A stretch of DNA of 13,968 bases from JAKORR01 sp964608495. Its GTDB lineage: Bacteria; Armatimonadota; Zipacnadia; Zipacnadales; FEN-943. A program made the translations under genes and the position numbers. Each line of letters starts with the position of its first letter. Positions within the stretch are counted from its first letter, which is position 1. This document shows, piece by piece, positions 1 to 6,716 of the stretch. Under the pieces are notes generated by a model. That model was given only the letters and a program-made list of their open reading frames with translations. It made no database searches and had not been told where the DNA came from. The stretch covers positions 1 to 13,968 of the forward strand of contig CAZSOQ010000137.1 of the NCBI GenBank assembly GCA_964608495.1, given 5' to 3'.

Positions 1-192
1 CATCCCCACAAGCCAGTTCCGGCCGTAGCTGCCCTTGCCTGTGGGGTCCACTTCCAGCGAGGTGAGGCGCGCCCCGTCTGCGCGCAGGCGATAGTAGCCG
101 TTCTTGATCAGCATCGTCTCAGCCCCCGAGGCGCCCGGTGTCAGGCAGAGCCCGGTCGCCAGCGACAAAGCGAGAGCGCAGGGGATCCTCAT
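1..192 (-). CDS. secreted protein of unknown function, N-terminal part (cut by window edge)
   Basis: Reading leftwards from an ATG at 192, the frame stays open to the window edge and gives 64 residues. The first 24 or so form a good signal peptide: MRIP, then a hydrophobic stretch (CALALSLATGLCL), then a small-residue cleavage region ending ASGAE. After it comes a beta-rich start (LIKNGYYRLRADG, then LTSLEVDP), which resembles the opening strands of beta-sandwich domains in carbohydrate-active enzymes, although that likeness is weak. An AGGTG motif lies about 8 bases before the ATG. The gene starts 29 bases after the URO-D-like gene stops, on the same strand, so it is probably the next gene of that operon. 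The function cannot be judged from this fragment. Confidence is high that it is a real exported protein and low for anything more. Confidence 0.72.
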   Translation of the reverse strand, partial: MRIPCALALSLATGLCLTPGASGAETMLIKNGYYRLRADGARLTSLEVDPTGKGSYGRNWLVGM

Positions 193-221
193 TGGTCATC
201 ACCTGGTTCCGGCGGCGAGGC

Positions 222-1382
222 TTAGTCCACGCGGATCGGGTACTCGCCGTACCTGTCGCGGCACTCCTTCATCCTCTCCAGGTTCTCCGGCCTGCAGCCC
301 ACGGCGAGCGAGTGGCTCGAGCCGTAGATGAAGCCGCCGCCGGGTGCGCCCCACCGGATGGCGTACCTGGCGTCGGCCTCGATGTCCTCAGGCGTCCCCA
401 GCAACAGGTGTTCGTGCCAGATGCCGCCCCACAGCGTCAGGCGGTCGCCGTACTGCTCCTTCAGGCGCTTCATGTCCATGCTGCCGCTGGCCTGGATGCC
501 CTCGTAGCCGTCGAAGCCCGCTTCGCAGATCATCGGCAGGGCTTCCCAGATGCACCCGCAGCAGTGGTCGAGGACCTTGAGCCCCAGCTCGTGGGCCTGC
601 CTGACGTACTCGGCCCACCACGGCTTCACGTGCTGCTCCAGGATCCTGGGGTTGGCGAAGAGCCCCGTCGAGCTGCCCAGGTCCGCGCAGGGCATCACCG
701 AGTCCACGCCCTCCTCGGCATACCACGGCAGCAGCGCCATGCACTGCAGCGCGCTCAGCTCCGCCAGCTTCGCCAGAAGCTCCGGGTACAGCGCGATGTT
801 CATGTACCGTTCCTCGTCGGTCGGCCCAAAGGACGGGAAGCCCATGCCCGACACGCAGGAGTTGATCCAGTGCGTCGGCTTCCTCTGGGCCACAACGTGC
901 CGCAGCGTCTCCCAGCAGGAGTCGTCGGGCTTGGGCACGCCCTCCGCGCGGCGACGGTCAATCTGTTCCTGCAGCCCGTCGAGCGTGGGCGGCCTGTAGC
1001 TCTCGGTGTTGATCCGGTAGGGCATGAGCTGGTGCGTGGCGGCCGAGACCCGGTGCAGGTTGCCTGCCCCATCGCGGTACGTCTCCTCGTCCACCTGCTC
1101 CATGGGCGTCGGCCTGTGCAGGGCGCTCGGCGACCGGCCCACGGTGATGATGTCGAACTCGAGGGCATCGGCCAGGGCGACCAGGTCGCGGTTGTAGGAG
1201 GCGACGACCTCGTCCCGCCGTCCTTCCCATAGCGCCTTGGTCTCCTTGATCTTGCCCTGCACGAAGCTCTCCCGGCCCAGCACCATCTCGTAGATATTGT
1301 AGTCAATGGAGTGCTCGCCCCAGGGCACCCGATCGGGCTCGCGGTGCGCAAGGGTCGCCAGGACGCGTTGGCGTGGCAGCAT
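222..1382 (-). CDS. uroporphyrinogen decarboxylase (URO-D) superfamily protein, MtaA/CmuA-like
   Basis: A 386-residue cytoplasmic protein of URO-D superfamily size. It opens with a typical N-terminus (RQRVLATLAHREPDRVPWGEH, read across residues 4-24). Later come an acidic active-site-like segment (CADLGSS, 232-238), an HCCGC cluster at 273-277, a GTPEDI segment (329-334) and a C-terminal GGGFIYGSSH followed by VGCRPEN (348-367). A His-x-Cys pair plus a distal Cys is the zinc-ligand pattern of the methyltransferase branch (MtaA, MtbA, CmuA), which moves methyl groups to or from corrinoids; here H273, C275 and C363 would fit. Heme-pathway HemE lacks these cysteines, so true URO-D activity is unlikely. 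I chose the ATG at 1382 because AGGAGA sits 8 bases upstream. A GTG at 1412 would add ten residues but has no good ribosome site. The substrate is unknown. The gene follows a sulfatase on the same strand. Confidence 0.85.
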   Translation of the reverse strand: MLPRQRVLATLAHREPDRVPWGEHSIDYNIYEMVLGRESFVQGKIKETKALWEGRRDEVVASYNRDLVALADALEFDIITVGRSPSALHRPTPMEQVDEETYRDGAGNLHRVSAATHQLMPYRINTESYRPPTLDGLQEQIDRRRAEGVPKPDDSCWETLRHVVAQRKPTHWINSCVSGMGFPSFGPTDEERYMNIALYPELLAKLAELSALQCMALLPWYAEEGVDSVMPCADLGSSTGLFANPRILEQHVKPWWAEYVRQAHELGLKVLDHCCGCIWEALPMICEAGFDGYEGIQASGSMDMKRLKEQYGDRLTLWGGIWHEHLLLGTPEDIEADARYAIRWGAPGGGFIYGSSHSLAVGCRPENLERMKECRDRYGEYPIRVD

Positions 1383-1390
1383 GGACTCCG

Positions 1391-1396
1391 TCTCCT
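1391..1396 (-). promoter_or_regulatory. ribosome binding site deciding the start of the URO-D-like gene
   Basis: AGGAGA on the minus strand, 8 bases before the ATG at 1382. It favours this ATG over the in-frame GTG at 1412, whose upstream bases lack a comparable site. Confidence 0.65.
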
Positions 1397-1442
1397 GTTT
1401 GGCTTGCTGCACTCGGACCTGCCTGGAGGGGCGCCGACCTTG

Positions 1443-1457
1443 CCCCGGACCCCGGGG
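1443..1457 (-). other. intercistronic hairpin after the Tat sulfatase gene
   Basis: CCCCGG and CCGGGG pair over a 3-base loop (ACC), 29 bases past the sulfatase stop codon in the gap before the URO-D-like gene. No T-run follows on either strand, so it is not a classical intrinsic terminator. In DNA this GC-rich a 6-base stem can arise by chance. It could be an mRNA-stability or partial termination element. Confidence 0.3.
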
Positions 1458-1485
1458 GCCCCACTAGCCGGCGACAGGCCCCCCG

Positions 1486-2916
1486 CTACCCGCCCAGCAG
1501 TGGGTCGCCCAGCTCTCGCTGCCACCGGCCCAGTCCCTCGCGCAGTCGGCTCACCTCGCCCTCCAGCTTCGCATCCTCCGCCAGGTTCCTGAGCTCCAGA
1601 GGGTCCTCAAGGATGTCGAAGAGCTGGGTCCTGCGCTGGTCCTTCACGAAGTACTCCACGAGCTTGTGCCGCTCGTCGCGCACGGCGCGCTGGCAGTCCT
1701 TGTAGGCGAAGAACATGCTGTCCCGCAGGCGGTCGGCCTCGCCTGTGATCACTGGCACGAGGCTGTGGCCCTCGAGGTCGTCGGGGGCCGGGACCCCGGT
1801 CAGCTCACAGATGGTCGGGAACAGGTCCAGCAGGTAGCACAGGCCATCGCGACGCTCGCCCTCGGGCAGCCCGGGGCCCGCGACGATCAAGGGCACGCGG
1901 ATGCTGTGCTCGTACAGGTTCTGCTTGCCCATCAGGCCGTGCTGCCCTACCGCCAGGCCGTTGTCCCCCGCGAAGATGATGACCGTGTTCTCGGCGTGGC
2001 CCGTCTCGTCCAGCGTCTCGAGCAGGCGCCCGAGGTGCTCGTCCAGGTGGGAGATCATGCCGTAGTACTCGGCGATGTGCCGCTGAATCTCCTCAGGCGG
2101 GCGCGGGAAGGGTGCCAGCATCTCGTCGCGGATCCTGAGCTCCCCGTTGTCGAAGGGATGCTCCTCGAGGAAGTTGCCCGGCAGCGGTATCCGCGCCGGG
2201 TCGTACATCTCCTTGTACCTCTTCGGGGGCATACGCGGATCGTGCGGCGCGGTGTAGGAGACGTACATGCAGAAGGGGCCCGCGTCCCTGTAGCCGCGCA
2301 GGAAGGAGACGGCCTGGTCGCTGAACATCTCGCTCGAGAACTTCTCGCCCACGTACTGGCGCTCTTTGGGGTACCGGCCGCTGGGGTCGAAGTCCTGCAC
2401 GGGCACCTGCAGGTGGTTGGACATGCCGCCGAAGAAGATCTTCCCGCCGGCGTCGAAGCTGCGGGCGAAGGACGGCGGCTGGTTGTGCCACTTGCCGGTG
2501 CTGAAGGTGGCGTAGCCGTGGGCCCGCAGGAGCTCGGGGAAGGTGATGCGGCCCTCCAGGTCCAGCGGAGCGCGGTACAAAGTGCGCCCGCTCATCAGCA
2601 TGGCGCGACTGGGTGCGCACACCGCCGGCACCGTCGAGCCCATGATGCAGGCGTGCGTGAAGGCCACGCCCCGCGACACAAGCTCGTCCATCACCGGCGT
2701 CTCGATGTCGGTATTGCCCAGGGCATGGATCGTGTCGAAGCGCTGGTCGTCCGTGAAGACGAAGAGGATATTGGGGCGTCGCCCGCCTTCCGACTTGGGC
2801 GACGCCCTCTCACCGAACGTGTTCATGGCTGCGATTCCCCCTGCGGGGCGGGCGAGCAGAGCCGCCGCGCCCGCAGTGACGGCTCCCAGGAACCCCCGCC
2901 GGTCCATCTTCCCCAT
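1486..2916 (-). CDS. Tat-exported type I sulfatase (formylglycine-dependent)
   Basis: A 476-residue sulfatase of the alkaline phosphatase superfamily, which hydrolyses sulfate esters. The N-terminus carries a twin-arginine signal (DRRGFLG, residues 5-11, then an alanine-rich stretch to about 30), so the folded enzyme is probably exported. Mature-domain motifs in order: NILFVFTDD (49-57, metal-binding Asp pair); CAPSR (100-104), the C-x-P-S-R site where Cys100 becomes formylglycine; GKWH (141-144); PHDPR (224-228); AGDNG (316-320, metal ligands D318 and N319); and K331. The C-terminal subdomain has the usual LFDILEDPLELRNLA segment. Length is typical and no frameshift is seen. The ATG at 2916 has GGAG 6 bases and AAGGAGG 11 bases upstream. 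The substrate (fucan, glycosaminoglycan or other) cannot be read from the sequence. It lies between two URO-D-superfamily genes, and no maturase gene (FGE or anSME) is in the window. Confidence 0.95.
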   Translation of the reverse strand: MGKMDRRGFLGAVTAGAAALLARPAGGIAAMNTFGERASPKSEGGRRPNILFVFTDDQRFDTIHALGNTDIETPVMDELVSRGVAFTHACIMGSTVPAVCAPSRAMLMSGRTLYRAPLDLEGRITFPELLRAHGYATFSTGKWHNQPPSFARSFDAGGKIFFGGMSNHLQVPVQDFDPSGRYPKERQYVGEKFSSEMFSDQAVSFLRGYRDAGPFCMYVSYTAPHDPRMPPKRYKEMYDPARIPLPGNFLEEHPFDNGELRIRDEMLAPFPRPPEEIQRHIAEYYGMISHLDEHLGRLLETLDETGHAENTVIIFAGDNGLAVGQHGLMGKQNLYEHSIRVPLIVAGPGLPEGERRDGLCYLLDLFPTICELTGVPAPDDLEGHSLVPVITGEADRLRDSMFFAYKDCQRAVRDERHKLVEYFVKDQRRTQLFDILEDPLELRNLAEDAKLEGEVSRLREGLGRWQRELGDPLLGG

Positions 2917-2998
2917 TCACCACTCCGCCTCCTTCCACGCACGCCCCCGGTCCCCCGGATCCGCGGGCCGATGTGGCGGTCCACGTGGGTCTCTCCTA

Positions 2999-3019
2999 GC
3001 GCGAAGGCCCGACTCGCGC
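2999..3019 (-). other. weak inverted repeat between URO-D-like gene and sulfatase
   Basis: GCGCGA and TCGCGC are separated by 9 bases in the 137-base gap at 2917-3053. No T-run follows. Chance is a serious alternative at this base composition. Nothing else in this gap looks like a gene or RNA. Confidence 0.2.
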
Positions 3020-3053
3020 GCGTATCCCCTTGCGCCACCCAGCGGCAGAAGGG

Positions 3054-4304
3054 TCAGGCGACGCGCTCGGCTTCCTCGCCGGCTATCCGCATCCACTCCC
3101 ACAAGCGCCGGGGCTGGTACCGGACGGTTGAGACGTCCTTCAGGATGATCTCCACCACGCAGCCGCGAGTCCTGTCCAGCACGTACCGAAGCTGCTTGCG
3201 GGCGATCTCGGGGTTCCAGTCGTGCTCGGCGAGGATAGCGGGGTTAGGCTTGAGAGAGAAGACGTAGTCGGCCCCCACCTCGCGCGCGGCGCGCTCGGGG
3301 TCTATCCAGGGGCTCATCGAGACCTTGCGCAGGTTCGGGACGCTGCGCAGGATGCCCATCTTGAGGTCGAGAGGCTCGCAGCACCCGTAATAGGTCAGCC
3401 CAAACCGGTCCAGCCAGCGGCGCTCGTACCGAAGCGCGAACTCCTCGTGCATGGCCGGCGACACCTCGGAGAAGATCTGAGGCGTCGCACAGCCCCAGAT
3501 GTCCACCGTGCGGATGCGGGCCGGGTCGAAGTCCGGCCGGGGAAGCTCGTCGGTGTATCCGTAGCCCCCCGAGCCGACCCGCGTGTTGTTGTCGTTCCGG
3601 GAAAGCAGGTTCAGCTCGACGTACTGGTCGAGGCGGTGCAACATGGCGGACACGAGGCGATCCATGGCCATGTGCACCAGCTCGGGGCGTAGCGCGAGGT
3701 CGGTCAGCGCCTCCTCCACACCCCACCACTGCACCAGCAGGTCCCAGGGCGCGAACCACATCCCTGGCAGTCCGAGCTTCTCGACCGGCAGCAGGTCGCC
3801 GAAGATGCCCACCATCAGCTCGTAGTTGGCTTCGCTGGCGTCCTCGTGGTGAGTGACCTCGGGCATCCGGATCTTCCCCACGTCGGCCTCGCACCGGATC
3901 TGGGGCTCGTAGTCGTGGGAGACGACGGGGTTGCGCCCGTCCAGGCGCACGACGGTCTCCTGGATGCTCAGGCCGAGACCCGTGTCGCTGATGGCCAGGG
4001 GCGAGCAGAGCACGGGCTCGATGACCATGTCGCCGCGCACGTGCTCCCACTGGTAGAGCGTGCGGCGCAGGCCCATCTCGACGCCGCGGCAGAAGGGGTC
4101 CGTGCACAGGGGCTCGAGCTCGCCATTGACGTCCAGCTCGTGCCAGGGCAGCTCGTTCGCCCAGAGGAGCGGGCGGACGCGCTCGAGGCCGTTGAGGCGG
4201 CGCCACAGGTCGGCGGTCTCGCGCTGGACCGGCAGGGCGGCGATCTCGGCCAGCCTCTCGCCGAGGCGGCGAAGATGGCTCCTGTCCGCGTCGGGTATGG
4301 GCAT
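3054..4304 (-). CDS. divergent URO-D-superfamily-like protein
   Basis: A 416-residue soluble protein without signal peptide or membrane segments. I relate it to the URO-D fold (TIM-barrel methyltransferase and decarboxylase superfamily) from its layout: an N-terminal helical part with RPLLWANELPWHELD (44-58); a central PGMWFAPWDLLVQWWG segment (180-195); a helix-rich middle; then WGCATPQIFSEVSP (270-283); YYGCCEPLD (305-313), which sits where the clearer family members have their HxC(C)G zinc motif; and a final ADYVFSLKPNP (345-355). The histidine of the zinc motif is replaced by Gly307, leaving C308, C309 and E310, so any metal site would differ. Such genes are usually annotated as hypothetical or URO-D-like. 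The ATG at 4304 has GGAGG 7 bases upstream. The frame stays open to 4631, but that extension is arginine- and proline-rich and overlaps the membrane-protein gene, so I reject it. Confidence 0.75.
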   Translation of the reverse strand: MPIPDADRSHLRRLGERLAEIAALPVQRETADLWRRLNGLERVRPLLWANELPWHELDVNGELEPLCTDPFCRGVEMGLRRTLYQWEHVRGDMVIEPVLCSPLAISDTGLGLSIQETVVRLDGRNPVVSHDYEPQIRCEADVGKIRMPEVTHHEDASEANYELMVGIFGDLLPVEKLGLPGMWFAPWDLLVQWWGVEEALTDLALRPELVHMAMDRLVSAMLHRLDQYVELNLLSRNDNNTRVGSGGYGYTDELPRPDFDPARIRTVDIWGCATPQIFSEVSPAMHEEFALRYERRWLDRFGLTYYGCCEPLDLKMGILRSVPNLRKVSMSPWIDPERAAREVGADYVFSLKPNPAILAEHDWNPEIARKQLRYVLDRTRGCVVEIILKDVSTVRYQPRRLWEWMRIAGEEAERVA

Positions 4305-4311
4305 TGGCGGG

Positions 4312-4316
4312 CCTCC
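4312..4316 (-). promoter_or_regulatory. ribosome binding site fixing the start of the divergent URO-D-like gene
   Basis: GGAGG on the minus strand, 7 bases before the ATG at 4304. It argues against upstream in-frame starts as far as 4631, which would overlap the preceding gene. Confidence 0.65.
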
Positions 4317-4364
4317 GTCGGGCGGCCGCGGGGCCATCAGGCCACCGGGCGCCGGAGCTTCCTC

Positions 4365-4382
4365 GGCCGGGAACGCCCGGCC
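4365..4382 (-). other. strong intercistronic hairpin, core shared with 10371-10387
   Basis: GGCCGGG and CCCGGCC form a perfect 7-base, all-GC stem around a 4-base loop. It lies in the 143-base gap between the small membrane-protein gene and the divergent URO-D-like gene. No T-run follows on either strand. Its core CCGGGAACGCCCGG differs by one base from CCGGGACGCCCGG at 10373-10385. It may be a processing, stabilising or U-less termination element of the left operon. Confidence 0.4.
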
Positions 4383-4447
4383 CCAGGCCCGCTCCTTCGC
4401 GACGCGGACCCGCCGCACCTGCAGCCGCGGGCGCGGCGGTCGCGGGG

Positions 4448-4840
4448 TCACTGGCTCGGGAGGAAGTAGGCGTTCGTGACGGCCAGGAAGATCACGAAGC
4501 CCGCCTGCGCCATGATGGCGGCGCCATAGCCGCGGAGGTGACGCCGACGCCTCAGGCAGAGGGCCAGGCCGACAACCACGAGGACGGTGGCCACGCCGGC
4601 GCCCAGCAGCAGCAGGCGCTTGAGCAGCCACGGCTCAGGAGGGCTGACGAGCAGGGCGCCGATGCTCAGCAGGGCCTCGCCCCCCCCGCACATGCCGCTC
4701 ATCGCCCAGAAGGCGGCCACCAGCTTGGGCGGCTGCCGGCTGAGCGCCAGGACCCCGGCCGCCATCCAGAGCAGCGACCAGAGAAGCAGCTCCAGGGCGA
4801 TGAGCTGGTTGGGAAGGCCCCAGACGGGACTGGCCGTCAT
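4448..4840 (-). CDS. small four-helix integral membrane protein, function unknown
   Basis: A 130-residue protein with four hydrophobic segments: roughly LIALELLLWSLLWMAAGVLAL, then LVAAFWAMSGMCGGG to about ALLV, then LLLLGAGVATVLVVVGLALCL, and a last one with MAQAGFVIFLAVTNAYF near the end. An arginine-rich loop (LRRRRHLRG) follows the third helix and probably faces the cytoplasm. I recognise no family. The regular helix spacing and matching loops suggest a real gene. The ATG at 4840 is preferred, with a short AAGGA immediately upstream. A GTG at 4879 would add 13 basic residues and has GGGAG just before it, so the start is uncertain. It is the first gene of the left minus-strand block, divergent from the propeller gene. 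Confidence 0.62.
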   Translation of the reverse strand: MTASPVWGLPNQLIALELLLWSLLWMAAGVLALSRQPPKLVAAFWAMSGMCGGGEALLSIGALLVSPPEPWLLKRLLLLGAGVATVLVVVGLALCLRRRRHLRGYGAAIMAQAGFVIFLAVTNAYFLPSQ

Positions 4841-4957
4841 CTTCCTTGCCGACCTTGCGGGCCGCGGCCGTTCCGGCACTCTCCCAGGCCGGGAACAGCG
4901 GGCCGTCGCGTGGACACCGCGCAGCTAGGTATTCGGCAGCGCGGGCGAAGGCTCCTC

Positions 4958-4986
4958 CCCTCCGTCCCGAAGGCTTCGGCGGAGGG
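4958..4986. other. long hairpin in the divergent intergenic region
   Basis: CCCTCCG (4958-4964) pairs with CGGAGGG (4980-4986), and inside it CCGAA (4967-4971) pairs with TTCGG (4975-4979) around a GGC loop. This gives twelve base pairs with a 2-base bulge. It lies in the shared upstream region of the left and middle blocks. No T-run follows on either strand. It could be an operator or a structured 5' leader for the gene at 5089. Confidence 0.42.
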
Positions 4987-4989
4987 TCG

Positions 4990-5018
4990 AGGGCCGCGAG
5001 AGCGAAGGCACCGGCCCT
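4990..5018. other. second inverted repeat in the divergent intergenic region
   Basis: AGGGCCG (4990-4996) and CGGCCCT (5012-5018) form a 7-base stem over a 15-base loop, directly beside the larger hairpin at 4958-4986. Confidence 0.28.
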
Positions 5019-5023
5019 GTGAG

Positions 5024-5033
5024 GGACCGGTCC
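5024..5033. promoter_or_regulatory. palindrome, possible operator
   Basis: GGACCGGTCC is a perfect 10-base palindrome about 55 bases before the ATG at 5089. Its place between divergent genes suits a dimeric regulator site, but no regulator gene is in the window and a chance match is possible. Confidence 0.22.
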
Positions 5034-5060
5034 GCGGAATCCCTCCCAGTGGAAGCACGG

Positions 5061-5079
5061 GGCGACCGGCGTCGCCGGT
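5061..5079 (+). other. hairpin just before the propeller gene
   Basis: ACCGGC (5065-5070) and GCCGGT (5074-5079) pair over GTC; GGCGAC (5061-5066) with GTCGCC (5071-5076) is an alternative pairing. It ends 9 bases before the ATG at 5089 and covers the place where a ribosome site would be. No strong Shine-Dalgarno sequence is visible there (only GGTGGG), so it could limit initiation. Confidence 0.28.
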
Positions 5080-5088
5080 GGGTCTGCC

Positions 5089-6705
5089 ATGCGAGCAACA
5101 CGACGACGGTCAGTAAGCCGGGCGGCGCTCGCCGCTGCGTTCCTGGTGATGGCAGGGCTGAAGCCGGCCGGCGCCGCGGCTGATGGCGCCATGCCTCTCG
5201 TCGAGCACGACGAGGGCCGTCAAACGGAGGCCGCGTGGTCGCCCGATGGGCGGCAGGTAGTCTACCAGGCCGAGCGTGGGGGCCTACGGACGCTGAGGGT
5301 CGTGGACCTGACGACGGGCAAGGTGCGGGCACTGGTGGACGGGCCCGGGCAGGCCTGCCACCCGGCCTGGTCACCCGACGGGCAGTGGATCGCATACACC
5401 CACGCGCATCTCACGAGAACCGTGGCCGAGGGTCTAGAGAACGGCTACAACATCCTCGTCGTGCCCGCCGCGGGGGGCGAGCCGCGCAGGCTCACGGCCG
5501 CGGTGCATCGCGACTACACGCCCACCTTCAGCCGCGACGGCGATTACGTCTACTTCTCCTCCACCCGAGCCGCCAAGGAGGACAGCGTCGGACTCTGGCG
5601 CGTGCCGGCGAAGGGTGGTCAGCCCGAGCCGGTGATCCTGCGCGACGGCCCCGACGTGGCCTTCGTGCAGCCCGACTTCTCGCCGGACGGGCGGCTCATC
5701 GCCTGCGGGCACATCGCGGGCTTCAGGGACAACTGGACGCTGCGCCTCATCCGGGAGGGCGACCCACCCGAGGAGTACCCGCTGACGGACACGGCCTACC
5801 CCATGTACGGGCCGAGGTGGGCGCCTGACGGTAAGCTGATCGCCTGCACGGGCTACCGCCCGGGCGACCCCGGCTGGGGCGTCTACCTGGTGGAGGTCAG
5901 CACCGGGCGCCTCGCGCGGCTGGATACAGGGCCCGGGAACTCGCGCTCCCCGGCCTGGTCGCCGGACGGCAGGGAGCTCGTCTTCGAGAACAACCGGTCG
6001 GGGGACTACCGGCTCTACCGCCTGCGGGTGCCCGCGGTGACCTTCCAGGATGAGAAGCCGCCGGAGCCTGAGCCTGCGGAGCCGGTGGTACGCTTCTCCT
6101 TCGCGCAGGAGCCGGCCGAGGCGCTGGCGGACCTGAGCGGGAGCGGCAACGATGGGACAGTCGTGGGCAAGCCGGGGACGGCCGACGGCGGCTGGGGCTT
6201 CGGCGACGGGCAGTACGTACAGATCCGGGAGCCCAAGAGGCTTGACTTCGGGGCCGGCGGCTTCTCGGTCAAGGCGACGATCAGACTGGACCGGCCCTCG
6301 GATGAGCTGCGGATGCTTGTCGTGGGCGACTACCCCGTACACCATCTGGGCTGGCAGCTCTACGTGGACAAGGAAGGGTACGCGTGGTTCAACTCCCGGT
6401 CGCCGACGGGCACCTACGTGGGCGCGAGGTCCGACCGGCCGCTCGACCTGGGCCGACGCGTGACGCTCGTCGGCCTTCGCCACCCGTCCGGGAGGGTCGA
6501 GCTGTATGTGGACGGGCTGCGCCAGGCCCAGACCGGCGCGGGCGCCACCATGTCCTATCCCGCGCCGACTCAGGTGAGAGTGGGGACCCAGTTCAACGGC
6601 AGTATCCCCTTCGCCGGCACGGTCTACGAGCTCGAGGCGTGGCGCGGGTTGATGAGCACCGGCGAATCGTGGCGCAAGAGCCTGCAGGAGTTCCTGAAGG
6701 GCTGA
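5089..6705 (+). CDS. secreted TolB-like (PD40) beta-propeller fused to LamG/concanavalin-like domain
   Basis: A 538-residue exported protein. A signal peptide covers about residues 1-31 (basic MRATRRRS, a hydrophobic core, then AGAAAD). Residues about 46-312 hold six PD40/WD40-like repeats, seen in the recurring x-W/F-S-x-D-G core at AAWSPDG (48-54), PAWSPDG (92-98), PTFSRDG (145-151), PDFSPDG (195-201), PRWAPDG (242-248) and PAWSPDG (288-294). This is a TolB-type six-bladed propeller. A proline/glutamate linker (PPEPEPAEP, 324-332) leads to a concanavalin-like LamG domain (about 333-530) with DLSGSGNDGTVVG, YVQIREP, FSVKATIRLD and VELYVDGLRQ. Such parts bind ligands or glycans rather than catalyse. 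I infer an extracytoplasmic binding or scaffolding role. It stops 11 bases before the secreted TIM-barrel gene, so the two are probably co-transcribed. Confidence 0.85.
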   Translation: MRATRRRSVSRAALAAAFLVMAGLKPAGAAADGAMPLVEHDEGRQTEAAWSPDGRQVVYQAERGGLRTLRVVDLTTGKVRALVDGPGQACHPAWSPDGQWIAYTHAHLTRTVAEGLENGYNILVVPAAGGEPRRLTAAVHRDYTPTFSRDGDYVYFSSTRAAKEDSVGLWRVPAKGGQPEPVILRDGPDVAFVQPDFSPDGRLIACGHIAGFRDNWTLRLIREGDPPEEYPLTDTAYPMYGPRWAPDGKLIACTGYRPGDPGWGVYLVEVSTGRLARLDTGPGNSRSPAWSPDGRELVFENNRSGDYRLYRLRVPAVTFQDEKPPEPEPAEPVVRFSFAQEPAEALADLSGSGNDGTVVGKPGTADGGWGFGDGQYVQIREPKRLDFGAGGFSVKATIRLDRPSDELRMLVVGDYPVHHLGWQLYVDKEGYAWFNSRSPTGTYVGARSDRPLDLGRRVTLVGLRHPSGRVELYVDGLRQAQTGAGATMSYPAPTQVRVGTQFNGSIPFAGTVYELEAWRGLMSTGESWRKSLQEFLKG

Positions 6706-6716
6706 GGGATGAGGCC

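Noticed and set aside
222..1382. Heme-pathway uroporphyrinogen decarboxylase (hemE)
   Set aside because: The His-Cys-Cys cluster and distal Cys fit the methyltransferase branch, and no other heme genes are nearby.
1666..3267. Long plus-strand open frame opposite the Tat sulfatase
   Set aside because: The sulfatase on the other strand has complete motifs. The plus frame gives low-complexity His/Val/Gln/Arg-rich protein with no domain, as expected opposite a GC-rich gene.
4305..4631. N-terminal extension of the divergent URO-D-like protein
   Set aside because: The extension is Arg/Pro-rich and overlaps the membrane-protein gene. The ATG at 4304 has a well-spaced ribosome site.
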